Shown here piece after piece: positions 17,165-24,414 of a stretch of DNA of 64,000 nt (its first letter is position 1; the number at the start of each line of letters is the position of its first letter). Origin of the DNA: Burkholderiaceae bacterium (GTDB lineage Bacteria; Pseudomonadota; Gammaproteobacteria; Burkholderiales; Burkholderiaceae_E); assembly GCA_021166725.1 (NCBI GenBank), contig JAJPES010000077.1, positions 27,856 through 91,855 of the forward strand. The letters are read 5' to 3'. A program made the position numbers and the translations under genes. The notes under the pieces were generated by a model. The model saw nothing but the letters and a program-made list of their open reading frames with translations, searched no databases and was not told the origin of the DNA.

Positions 17165-18439
17165 ATGTCCTGGGCTGCCTCGTCGCGTGCGCACCGCTTT
17201 TCGCGCGCGAAGGCCGTCCCGAGCGCGATTTGTGCACTATTCACGCTCGCAGGCGCGCACGCGCAGGCCCCGCACGCGGACGGCGAAGCGGTCGTCTTCT
17301 CCGCGTCGCAGGGCTTTCGCCACGAATCGAACCTGCTGCGCCTGCCCTCGAACCTTTCGCCGTCGGCGGTGACGGGCGGCGCCGCGAAGAGTCGCTCCGA
17401 CCTCGTTTCCACCACGCGCGCGGGCGTTGCATTCGACGGCGACTTCAGCCTCCAGCGCCTGCGCGCCGACGCCTCGGTGCAGGCCGAGCGCTTCCGCCAC
17501 AACGACATCTACGACAACGTCGGCTACGACGCCGGCGCGACCTGGGACGCCATCTACGGCCGCCAGTGGTACGGCCAGGGTCTTGTCCGCGTGAAGCGCT
17601 CGCTCGCATCCTTCAACGACACGCGCAGCAGCCAGCGCAACGTCGTCGCCGACGAGTTCCTGCGGCTGCAGGCCGGCTACCGCTTCACGACTTCGTGGTC
17701 GGCGATCGGCGCACTCGACCTGCGCTCGCGCGACTATTCCGCGCGATCCTTCGACGGCCTGGACTCGCACGTCGTCGGCACCGAGTTCGGCGCGCGCTGG
17801 GAACCGCTGAGCGGAGCCGACTGGCGGTTCCTGTGGCGCCACGCCGCAGGCCGCTACCCGAACCGCCAGGTGTTCGACGCGCTGGGCAACCGGCTGCCGG
17901 TCTCGGTCGACAACGAATACGCCGAGGACCGCCTCTACACGACACTCGGCATCGAGCCAAGCGACAAGACGCGCCTGCAGGGCGACCTCGGCTACACGCG
18001 CCGACGCTACGACCACCTCTCGGAACGCGACTTCGGCGGCATCACCTTCGGCGCCCAATACACATGGCGCGCCAACGAACTCGCACGCGTCACCGGCTAC
18101 GCACGACGCGACCTCGGCAGCTCCGAGACGCTGATTTCCAGCTACGTCGACTCGCGCGTCATCGGGGTCGGCTCGAACTTCTGGGTCACGGGCAAGACCT
18201 CGGTACAGCTGCAGGCCGAGCATCGACGCGAGGATTACGCCGGCGACCCCGGCTACCTGCTGCTGCGCTTCGACCAGCGCGAAGACCGACTCGGCGTGCT
18301 GAGCGGCTCGCTCACCTATGAACTCAGTCGGAAGATCTTCCTGTCGGCGCTGCTGCGCTTCGAGAACCGCAACTCGAACTACGCGCAGTTCGACTTCAAC
18401 GCCCGCACCTTCGGCGTGAACGCCGAGATCCGCTACTGA
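17165..18439 (+). CDS. epsL: EpsL-like outer-membrane beta-barrel of the XrtB polysaccharide locus
   Basis: A 424-residue exported protein. Residues 1-40 are a signal sequence ending at GAHAQA. The rest alternates polar/hydrophobic strands with aromatic ends (FRHNDIYDNVGYDAGATW, FRFENRNSNYAQFDFNARTFG) and finishes on a C-terminal aromatic residue (NAEIRY), the picture of a ~16-strand outer-membrane barrel. XrtB/PEP-CTERM loci carry such an EpsL protein, probably the exopolysaccharide exit porin. Spacing to epsE is only 10 bases. Start at ATG 17165 because it opens directly into the signal peptide. Confidence 0.8.
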   Translation: MSWAASSRAHRFSRAKAVPSAICALFTLAGAHAQAPHADGEAVVFSASQGFRHESNLLRLPSNLSPSAVTGGAAKSRSDLVSTTRAGVAFDGDFSLQRLRADASVQAERFRHNDIYDNVGYDAGATWDAIYGRQWYGQGLVRVKRSLASFNDTRSSQRNVVADEFLRLQAGYRFTTSWSAIGALDLRSRDYSARSFDGLDSHVVGTEFGARWEPLSGADWRFLWRHAAGRYPNRQVFDALGNRLPVSVDNEYAEDRLYTTLGIEPSDKTRLQGDLGYTRRRYDHLSERDFGGITFGAQYTWRANELARVTGYARRDLGSSETLISSYVDSRVIGVGSNFWVTGKTSVQLQAEHRREDYAGDPGYLLLRFDQREDRLGVLSGSLTYELSRKIFLSALLRFENRNSNYAQFDFNARTFGVNAEIRY

Positions 18440-18449
18440 AGGACTCGCC

Positions 18450-19412
18450 ATGTACCGCTTTCGCATCGTCTCCGTCGGCGCGACGGCGATCGCCGCAGCT
18501 TCGTGCACACCGCGCGCGCCGGCCGCGCGCGCGCTCACCGCGTCCGCGCTCGCGACGCTCGTGCTGCTCGCCTCGCCGGCGCCTGCGGTCGCGCAGGCGC
18601 GGGGGGCAGCCGCCGCGGCGCCCGCAACGCAGCCGCTGCCGACCAGGTCCGCACAGCAGCTCGCGCTGCAGGCCGATAACCAGCACGGTGACTACCCGCT
18701 CGGTGCCGGAGACGTCATCCGCATCCAGGTGTTCCAGAGCCCCGATCTCACCGTCGAGGCACGCGTCTCCGAAGGCGGGGTCATCTCGTTCCCGCTGCTC
18801 GGCGCGGTACGCGTCGGCGGGCTGTCGCCGATGCAGGCCGAACGACTCATCGCCACCCGACTGCGCGACGGCGGCTTCCTGCAGAATCCGCAGGTCACGC
18901 TGAACGTCGTGCAGTTCCGCAGCCAGCAGGTGAGCGTGCTCGGCAGCGTGAACCGCCCGGGCCGCTATCCGCTCGAGACGACGGGCATGCGCCTGTCGGA
19001 GGTGCTCGCACTCGCCGGCGGCATCGCCACGGGTGGCGCCGACACCGCGATCGTGATGACGCAGCGCGAGGGCCGGCCGATCCGCATGGAAATCGACGTC
19101 GCCGAGATGTTCCTCGCCAACCAGCCGGCCAACGACATCGTGCTACAAGCGGGCGACACGATCTACGTGCACCGTGCGCCGCAGTTCTATGTCTACGGCC
19201 AGGTGCAACGCCCGGGCAACTACCAGCTCGAACGGGGCATGACGGTGGCGCAGGCGCTGGCGAAGGGCGGAGGCCTCACGCTGCGCGGAACGGAGAAGGG
19301 GCTGCGCCTGCAGCGGCGCGATGCACAGGGCGTCGTGCAGACGATCGAGCCGAGGCTGGACGACCTGGTCGTGCCGGACGATCTGCTGTTCGTGCGGGAG
19401 AGTCTGTTCTAG
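18450..19412 (+). CDS. epsE: EpsE, polysaccharide export protein (Wza/OPX-type)
   Basis: A 320-residue exported protein. After a long Ala-rich signal region (to about residue 50) comes the Poly_export domain: YPLGAGDVIRIQVFQSPDLTVEARVSEGG (about 82-112) and FPLLGAVRVGGLSP. Two SLBB domains follow: VSVLGSVNRPGRYPL and FYVYGQVQRPGNYQLERGMTVAQAL. It ends PDDLLFVRESLF. It should form the periplasmic/outer-membrane export channel for the EPS with EpsF. In the methanolan-type order epsE sits between epsD and epsF. Here it lies next to epsL instead, and a scar of another epsE end lies just before epsF. Confidence 0.9.
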   Translation: MYRFRIVSVGATAIAAASCTPRAPAARALTASALATLVLLASPAPAVAQARGAAAAAPATQPLPTRSAQQLALQADNQHGDYPLGAGDVIRIQVFQSPDLTVEARVSEGGVISFPLLGAVRVGGLSPMQAERLIATRLRDGGFLQNPQVTLNVVQFRSQQVSVLGSVNRPGRYPLETTGMRLSEVLALAGGIATGGADTAIVMTQREGRPIRMEIDVAEMFLANQPANDIVLQAGDTIYVHRAPQFYVYGQVQRPGNYQLERGMTVAQALAKGGGLTLRGTEKGLRLQRRDAQGVVQTIEPRLDDLVVPDDLLFVRESLF

Positions 19413-19432
19413 AGTTCCGGGCCCGGCGAGCG

Positions 19433-20065
19433 CTACGAACGCTTCGCGCGCTGCTTGCCGGCCCGCGCGCCCACTACGCCCAAACCCGCGAGCAGCATTA
19501 CCCATTCATGCGGTTCGGCCACCGCGGCAACCTGAAGCGAAGTCAGCAAAAAAGAGCCCTCGACGCGATCAAGGGTCGATCCGAAGCTGATGTAGTTCGT
19601 TCCCGACGGCGCAAGCAGCTTCGCCGGGTCGAAGGCGGTGCTCGACAGCCAATCCAGGGACGTATAACGGCCAAACCACGTCCAGTTCTGATTCGACGCA
19701 GATTCGCTCGAGACACTCATGAAGATCCGATCGGCACCGGCCTCGTTGTGAATGTCCATGTAGGTTTCGAAATTCGCTTCGTTGGGGACTCGCGCTGTCG
19801 AGAACGAACCTCCTCCCCACTGGATCTCGAAATGCGGCACAACCCAGCTGTATCCGGATGCCGAAACCGGAGATTGATCCTGCGGAGCGCCAACGACATC
19901 GACCGTCACGGTTCCCCAAAACGGGATATCGCCCTCGCCTACGAAGTTATCGAGTCCACCTGTTCCGGTGAAATCGTATGTAACGGCGGCCTGGGCGACA
20001 GCGGCGAACGCCAGCAGGCCAGCCGCGAAAAACTTCGATGTCGCACGAAACCGGGTTTCGCTCAT
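19433..20065 (-). CDS. PEP-CTERM sorting-domain protein, EPHEW variant (copy 1)
   Basis: A 210-residue exported protein. The signal peptide runs to about residue 27 (AAGLLAFAAVAQA). The C-terminal sorting tail has EPHEW at 184-188, a hydrophobic helix (VMLLAGLGVVGARAG) and basic residues KQRAKRS. The usual Pro-Glu-Pro is here Ala-Glu-Pro. The mature part is beta-rich and paralogous to the next gene (shared TYxFTGTG, FWGTVTxDVVG, RVPNE, DWLSST). It is a predicted substrate of the exosortase encoded at 37.0-37.9 kb. It lies 24 bases after the second copy, probably in one transcript starting with epsB. Confidence 0.82.
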   Translation of the reverse strand: MSETRFRATSKFFAAGLLAFAAVAQAAVTYDFTGTGGLDNFVGEGDIPFWGTVTVDVVGAPQDQSPVSASGYSWVVPHFEIQWGGGSFSTARVPNEANFETYMDIHNEAGADRIFMSVSSESASNQNWTWFGRYTSLDWLSSTAFDPAKLLAPSGTNYISFGSTLDRVEGSFLLTSLQVAAVAEPHEWVMLLAGLGVVGARAGKQRAKRS

Positions 20066-20089
20066 TTCCGTCTCCGACTAAAAGAAAGC

Positions 20090-20764
20090 TTACGCGAACG
20101 ACGTTCGAAGACGGCGCTTCTGAGCGGCCACGCCGACGACTCCGAGACCCGCGAGCATCAGGACCCACTCGTGCGGTTCGGGAACGGGAGCAGTGAGCGA
20201 GTCGAGAGTGATCCAACCGCTTGTCTGGGAGGGAGAGTAGTAGCCTCCTCCCCAGAACCAAATGCCGTTGCTCGCGTTCTGTCCGGGCGCCATTTCCTTG
20301 GTCAAGTCGAAATTGGTACTCGACAACCAGTCGACATCGTTGGTCGAACGGTTGAGCTCTGCATAACTGTACCGATACTGGCTCACATTGTTCGGATCGA
20401 AGGAACTGATGCTGTATGTGCGCGTGAAAAGCTGATCGGGAAATGTCTTGTTTTGAACGACAGTAGAAGAGTCGAAGTATTCCTCGTTTGGAACTCTTTC
20501 GGTAACAAAGCTTCCGTCGGCCCAATGAATGACGAAACTCGGAGTTATCCAGCCGCGGTTCGCACTGGCTACAACACCGTCCTGATATTCTGGCGATCCG
20601 ACGACATCGAACGTCACCGTTCCCCAGAAATTGGTAGCCGCCGAATTGGATACCGTTCCAGTTCCAGTGAATTGATATGTCGTCGCAGAGTGCGCCGATC
20701 CGATGTCCGCTAAAAGAGCGAAGAAGAACGCAGCCGCCGCACTCGCTCGCAAGATATCCATCAT
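20090..20764 (-). CDS. PEP-CTERM sorting-domain protein, EPHEW variant (copy 2)
   Basis: A 224-residue exported protein with a signal peptide (ASAAAAFFFALLADIGSAHSA) and a canonical tail: PEPHEW, hydrophobic VLMLAGLGVVGVAAQ, basic KRRLRTSFA. The body shares spaced motifs with copy 1 (TYQFTGTG, FWGTVTFDVVG, ERVPNEEYF, DVDWLSSTNFDL), so the two arose by tandem duplication. Function of the mature domain is unknown; such proteins are surface or EPS-matrix components. ATG 20764 is preceded by GGGAGAG; ATG 20761 is an equally possible start. It follows epsB by 77 bases. Confidence 0.82.
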   Translation of the reverse strand: MMDILRASAAAAFFFALLADIGSAHSATTYQFTGTGTVSNSAATNFWGTVTFDVVGSPEYQDGVVASANRGWITPSFVIHWADGSFVTERVPNEEYFDSSTVVQNKTFPDQLFTRTYSISSFDPNNVSQYRYSYAELNRSTNDVDWLSSTNFDLTKEMAPGQNASNGIWFWGGGYYSPSQTSGWITLDSLTAPVPEPHEWVLMLAGLGVVGVAAQKRRLRTSFA

Positions 20765-20841
20765 TTCTCTCCCGCTGGTCATGGTTGCTTTAGCTGTTCG
20801 GCCGCCAATTCGATGGCGACGGTCCCCACTACTCCCTTCCT

Positions 20842-22236
20842 TCAATACGCCCGCGGATCCCCCCGCACCGTCACCACCACCGTCCGCCAGAGAATCCTCA
20901 AATCCAGCGTCAACGACCAGTCGCGCAGATACGCGAGGTCGTACTCGATCCGCCTGCGCATCTGCTCGACCGACTCGGTTTCCCCGCGCGCGCCGCTCAC
21001 CTGTGCCAGGCCGGTGATGCCCGGCTTCACCTTATGCCGCACCATGTAGCCCTTGATGAGCCGGCGGTACTGCTCGTTGTGCGCCACGGCGTGCGGGCGC
21101 GGACCGACGACGCTCATGCGCCCCTGCAGCACGTTGAAGAACTGCGGCAGCTCGTCGAGCGAGGTGCGCCGCAGGAAGCGCCCGAAGGGCGTGACGCGGT
21201 CGTCGTCCTTCGTCGCCTGGCGGATCGTGCTGCCGTTCTCCATCACGCGCATGCTGCGGAACTTCCACACGCGAATCTCGCGTCCGTCCAGCCCGTAGCG
21301 GGTTTGCCGAAAGAGCACCGGGCCCGGTGACGACAGCTTCACGCCGATCGCGATGGCGAGCATCACCGGAGCGGAAACGACGAGCGCCATCGACGCGAGC
21401 GCGACATCGCTGAAGCGCTTGATCATGCCGGTTGCGCCCTGGAAGGGACTCTCGCAGACGGCGACGAGCGGCACCCCGCCCACCGTCTCGACGCGCGCCT
21501 GGATCAGGTCGTAGACGAAGATGTCGGGCGCGAAGTAGATCGACGCAGTCGTGTCGCGCAGCTCGTCGAGCAGCGCGAGGATGCGCGGCTGCGAAGCCAT
21601 CGGCAGCGCGATGTAGATCGTCTGCACGCGGTTGGCCTTGACCCACGCGGCCACCTGCGGGAGCCCTCCGGCGAGCGGCACCGCGCCGAGCGCGCCCAGC
21701 CGCGCGGACGAACGATCGTCGAAGAACGCGACCACGCGCGAATGGCCCACGTCCTCGGTGTTGATCACCTGCGCGAGCCGCTTGCCGAGATCGTTCGCGC
21801 CGATGACGACACAGTTCTGAACGCCCTGCAGCGCGATCACGCGCGGCACGAGCCACGGCGACGCGAAGTGCACCGCGTACAGCGCCATCGGCGTGCCGAG
21901 CACCCAGGCGGCGAGCACGCGCTCGTCGAAGGCGATGTGGTAACCCGTGACGTAGCCGAAGGCGAACAACAATCCGACCACCACGCCCCAGCCGACGACG
22001 ATCTCGCGCACCAGCCCGCGCGGACGGCGACGGAACGGAATCGATCCCGGATAGGTCAGCGAGAACGCGAGCGCCGCGAGCAGCACCTCGCCCGCGCGCA
22101 AACGCTCGTCGTACGCCCAGGTGCTCGCACACAGCACGGCGATGACGACCATCGGATCGACGATCGACTTGAAGAACCCGATCAGGCTGCGGCCGCCCTG
22201 CAGCACGGTGCGGCCGGCGACCGGCGCGGCGTCCAT
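20842..22236 (-). CDS. epsB: EpsB/WcaJ-type undecaprenyl-phosphate glucose-1-phosphate transferase
   Basis: A 464-residue polyprenyl-phosphate hexose-1-phosphate transferase that starts the EPS repeat unit on undecaprenyl phosphate. Four N-terminal helices (about 20-130) are followed by a CoA-binding-like domain (VIGANDLGKRLAQVI), a fifth helix, and the catalytic bacterial sugar transferase domain: KLSSPGPVLFRQTRYGLDGR, WKFRSMR, RRTSLDELPQFFNVLQG and SVVGPRPHAVAHNE. It ends in the typical DLRILWRTVVVTVRG. It is on the opposite strand to epsE/epsD and heads a transcript including the two PEP-CTERM genes, under a strong -24/-12 motif. Confidence 0.93.
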   Translation of the reverse strand: MDAAPVAGRTVLQGGRSLIGFFKSIVDPMVVIAVLCASTWAYDERLRAGEVLLAALAFSLTYPGSIPFRRRPRGLVREIVVGWGVVVGLLFAFGYVTGYHIAFDERVLAAWVLGTPMALYAVHFASPWLVPRVIALQGVQNCVVIGANDLGKRLAQVINTEDVGHSRVVAFFDDRSSARLGALGAVPLAGGLPQVAAWVKANRVQTIYIALPMASQPRILALLDELRDTTASIYFAPDIFVYDLIQARVETVGGVPLVAVCESPFQGATGMIKRFSDVALASMALVVSAPVMLAIAIGVKLSSPGPVLFRQTRYGLDGREIRVWKFRSMRVMENGSTIRQATKDDDRVTPFGRFLRRTSLDELPQFFNVLQGRMSVVGPRPHAVAHNEQYRRLIKGYMVRHKVKPGITGLAQVSGARGETESVEQMRRRIEYDLAYLRDWSLTLDLRILWRTVVVTVRGDPRAY

Positions 22237-22269
22237 ATTGTTTTCTCCCCTGCCCGGCGCCGGGATCTA

Positions 22270-22285
22270 CGCAAGAACCCTGCCA
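22270..22285 (-). promoter_or_regulatory. Sigma-54 (-24/-12) promoter candidate for epsB
   Basis: The minus strand reads TGGCAGGGTTCTTGCG, matching the RpoN consensus TGGCACG-N4-TTGC except at one or two positions, with the required GG-N10-GC spacing. The inferred start near 22260 leaves a 24-base leader with GGGGAG placed 8 bases before the epsB ATG at 22236. The geometry makes this the best promoter in the locus. Confidence 0.7.
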
Positions 22286-22564
22286 TACAAGGACAAGAGC
22301 AGCGTTCCGCCCTCCAAGCACGAAAACACCTGGAGGCACGGGCTATATCCGATACAGAACGTCAACTATGGCGACGCTGAACGCGTTCGAAACCTCGCTT
22401 CATCGCAGGAAAAAGCGCCGTCCATTCAATGGCTTGCGCAGCGCTCCCAGTGCGCAGCGAAGTTGAAGATGCAACAGATATGCCGTAAACGGAGCCGACA
22501 GATTGTTCAGTTTTGAACGCTTTTTGCTGTTCTTGCTGTATCGGAACCGATGGCCGCAGCGCCC

Positions 22565-22612
22565 GTGAAACGGTTTCAGGGATGCGAACGACGCGTTTGT
22601 TGCATGTGAAAC
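22565..22612. promoter_or_regulatory. Possible enhancer-binding-protein site: palindrome plus repeated GTGAAAC
   Basis: TGAAACGGTTTCA (22566-22578) is a perfect palindrome. Its half-site GTGAAAC recurs at 22606-22612, 41 bases (about four helical turns) away. Both lie within 75 bases upstream of the plus-strand -24/-12 motif. The divergent 468-base gap 22237-22704 also holds the epsB promoter. Apart from these elements the gap shows no gene. Binding of a PrsR-type activator is inference. Confidence 0.35.
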
Positions 22613-22635
22613 AACGATCGCCATTAAGGAACGAA

Positions 22636-22651
22636 TGGCACGTTTCCTGCT
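22636..22651 (+). promoter_or_regulatory. Sigma-54 (-24/-12) promoter candidate for PEP-CTERM gene
   Basis: TGGCACGTTTCCTGCT has a perfect -24 element (TGGCACG) and a -12 element CTGC, one base from TTGC, at exact GG-N10-GC spacing. The inferred start near 22662 gives a 43-base leader to the ATG at 22705, which has AGGGGAG in front. Confidence 0.68.
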
Positions 22652-22704
22652 TCGGTAATCGGGCGCTCGACAACAGCAGGCACGGGAAGACAGGGGAGTC
22701 GAAA

Positions 22705-23211
22705 ATGAAGAAATCGCTGACAGCAATCGCCGTATGCGGCGCGCTTTTCGCTTTCGCCGGTCAGGCGAATGCAGATACTTGGAACGCTGGGACTCTCACT
22801 TCAGCAGCTAGTGTTCACACGTTCATCAACCCGGCTGGAACCTTCAACGATTACGTCAATTTCCAGATTCCGTCGCTCTCGGATCTCGGTGCGAGCGCTG
22901 TGCCACTGAATCTGACGTTTCCGGGTGTCTCGTTCGGCGTAACAGGTCTGACGGGATATCTGTTCGATGCGCTGAACGGCGTTGGCAATCAACTCCACAC
23001 GATGCAGGGCGACAACGCGACGTACACCTTCAGTAACCTTGGAGCAGGTTCCTACAGTTTCCGGTTCACGGGAGACGCTGCCTCCGGAGGCGGCGGTTAC
23101 ATGGTCGGCCTCTCAGTCGCCGCGATCCCCGAACCCAGCGAATGGGCAATGATGCTCGCCGGCCTGGGTCTCGTCGGCGCCGTCGCGGCACGCCGTCGCC
23201 GTCGCGCATAA
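22705..23211 (+). CDS. PEP-CTERM sorting-domain protein
   Basis: A 168-residue exported protein. Signal peptide KKSLTAIAVCGALFAFAGQANA (2-23), a beta-rich Ser/Thr/Asn/Gly mature region, then a textbook tail: PEPSEW, hydrophobic AMMLAGLGLVGAVAA and terminal RRRRRA. Expected to be exported, processed by exosortase B and released or anchored in the EPS matrix. It has its own -24/-12 promoter and a strong terminator, so it is a stand-alone, probably highly expressed unit. The closely packed epsD gene follows. Confidence 0.9.
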   Translation: MKKSLTAIAVCGALFAFAGQANADTWNAGTLTSAASVHTFINPAGTFNDYVNFQIPSLSDLGASAVPLNLTFPGVSFGVTGLTGYLFDALNGVGNQLHTMQGDNATYTFSNLGAGSYSFRFTGDAASGGGGYMVGLSVAAIPEPSEWAMMLAGLGLVGAVAARRRRRA

Positions 23212-23220
23212 ACACCGTCC

Positions 23221-23247
23221 GAACGAAGCCGCATCGCGGCTTCGTTC
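23221..23247 (+). terminator. Rho-independent terminator after PEP-CTERM gene
   Basis: GAACGAAGCCGC and GCGGCTTCGTTC are perfect 12-base complements with a 3-base loop, followed by ATTATT. It sits 9 bases past the PEP-CTERM stop codon, a strong intrinsic terminator isolating this gene from epsD. Confidence 0.85.
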
Positions 23248-23342
23248 ATTATTGACGTCGAAAGAAGCAATCGTGACGCAGTCGTCCCCGAGGGCGCTCA
23301 GCGGGCGATAGGATTCCTCGGCGCATTTTCTCGAGGGACGAA

Positions 23343-24311
23343 ATGCCTGCCTCCCGCCGAAGCGTATACCGCTCGACGTCGCGCGGCCCCGTCGCTTCAC
23401 TCGCCGCAGCGGCCCTGGTCGCCTTCGCGCTCACGAGTTGCGGCAGCAACGGCAGGACAGCGACGCAAGTCGCCGCGCAGGTCAACGGAGAGGAGATCTC
23501 GGTACACCAGATCAACTTCGTCCTGCAGCGCACCCCCGGGCTCACCGCCGACCGCGCCGCCGAAGCGAAACACGCGATTCTCGAACGACTGATCGAGCAA
23601 GAAGTCCTGGTGCAGGCGGCCGACGCGAGCCGGCTGGATCGCGATCCGGAAGTGCTGCAACGACTCGAAGCGTCCAAGCGCGAGATCCTTGCGCGCGCGC
23701 ACCTCGAGCGCATCGCCGCCGCGGTGCCCAAGCCCGACGAAAAGGAGATCGCCGAGTTCTTCGCCGCGCAGCCGCAGCTCTTCACGAAGCGCCGGGTCTA
23801 CAAATTCGACGAGGTCGGCCTCGCCACGCGCCCGGCGAACTGGTCGGAGCTCGAGAAGCAGCTGCAGCTCGCGAAGACCCTGGAGGAGGCGGCGACCGTT
23901 CTGCGCCAGCACCGCATCGACCCGGCGATCGCCACGAACGTCACCCGCCCTAGCGAGCAGCTTCCACTGGCGCTCCTCGCGAAGTTCGAGCAACTGACGC
24001 CGGGCGACGTCGTCCTCTACCCGCTGAACAGCGGCGTCGTCATCGCGCAGGTGCGGGCGGTGCGCACAGAGCCCGTCGACCAGAAGCGCGCCGGACCGAT
24101 TATCGAGCAGTTCCTGCTGAACAAGAAGCGCAGCGACGCGGTGCAGGCCGAGACGAAACGGCTGCGGGACAGCGCCCAAATCAAGTATCTCGGGGAATTC
24201 GACGTCGGTGATCCGTCTCGCGCGCCCATGCACGCCGCCCGACCCGAGCCTTCGGCCCCCGGAGCCGACACCGAAAGCGAGATCGACAAGGGAGTGAAGA
24301 GCCTGAAGTAG
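23343..24311 (+). CDS. epsD: EpsD-family peptidyl-prolyl cis-trans isomerase-like lipoprotein
   Basis: A 322-residue SurA/PpiC-like protein. The N-terminus is a lipoprotein signal (AAAALVAFALTSC, lipobox Cys about residue 34). VAAQVNGEEISVHQINFVLQR is the SurA_N-type motif, followed by a helical chaperone region and a PpiC-like domain (about 130-270) in which the parvulin core is poorly conserved. The C-terminus (last ~45 residues) is a Pro/Ala/Glu tail. EpsD proteins occur only in exosortase-linked EPS clusters and may assist folding of the exporter or PEP-CTERM substrates (inference). Confidence 0.85.
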   Translation: MPASRRSVYRSTSRGPVASLAAAALVAFALTSCGSNGRTATQVAAQVNGEEISVHQINFVLQRTPGLTADRAAEAKHAILERLIEQEVLVQAADASRLDRDPEVLQRLEASKREILARAHLERIAAAVPKPDEKEIAEFFAAQPQLFTKRRVYKFDEVGLATRPANWSELEKQLQLAKTLEEAATVLRQHRIDPAIATNVTRPSEQLPLALLAKFEQLTPGDVVLYPLNSGVVIAQVRAVRTEPVDQKRAGPIIEQFLLNKKRSDAVQAETKRLRDSAQIKYLGEFDVGDPSRAPMHAARPEPSAPGADTESEIDKGVKSLK

Positions 24312-24363
24312 CGCAGTACGCATCCGAACGAGCCCTTCCGGCGCGCGCAAAACCTTCCAGCAT

Positions 24364-24402
24364 CCGGACGACCTGCTGTTCGTTCGCGAGAGCTTTTTCT
24401 GA
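24364..24402 (+). pseudogene. Scar of an epsE 3' end between epsD and epsF
   Basis: This short stretch reads PDDLLFVRESFF then TGA, and ends 12 bases before the epsF ATG. It matches the end of intact epsE (PDDLLFVRESLF, then TAG, at 19374-19412) at 11 of 12 residues and 31 of 39 bases. Nothing epsE-like precedes it. Because epsD-epsE-epsF is the order in methanolan-type loci, it is read as the remnant of an epsE copy deleted from its original place. Confidence 0.75.
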
Positions 24403-24414
24403 GGTTGCTCATCG

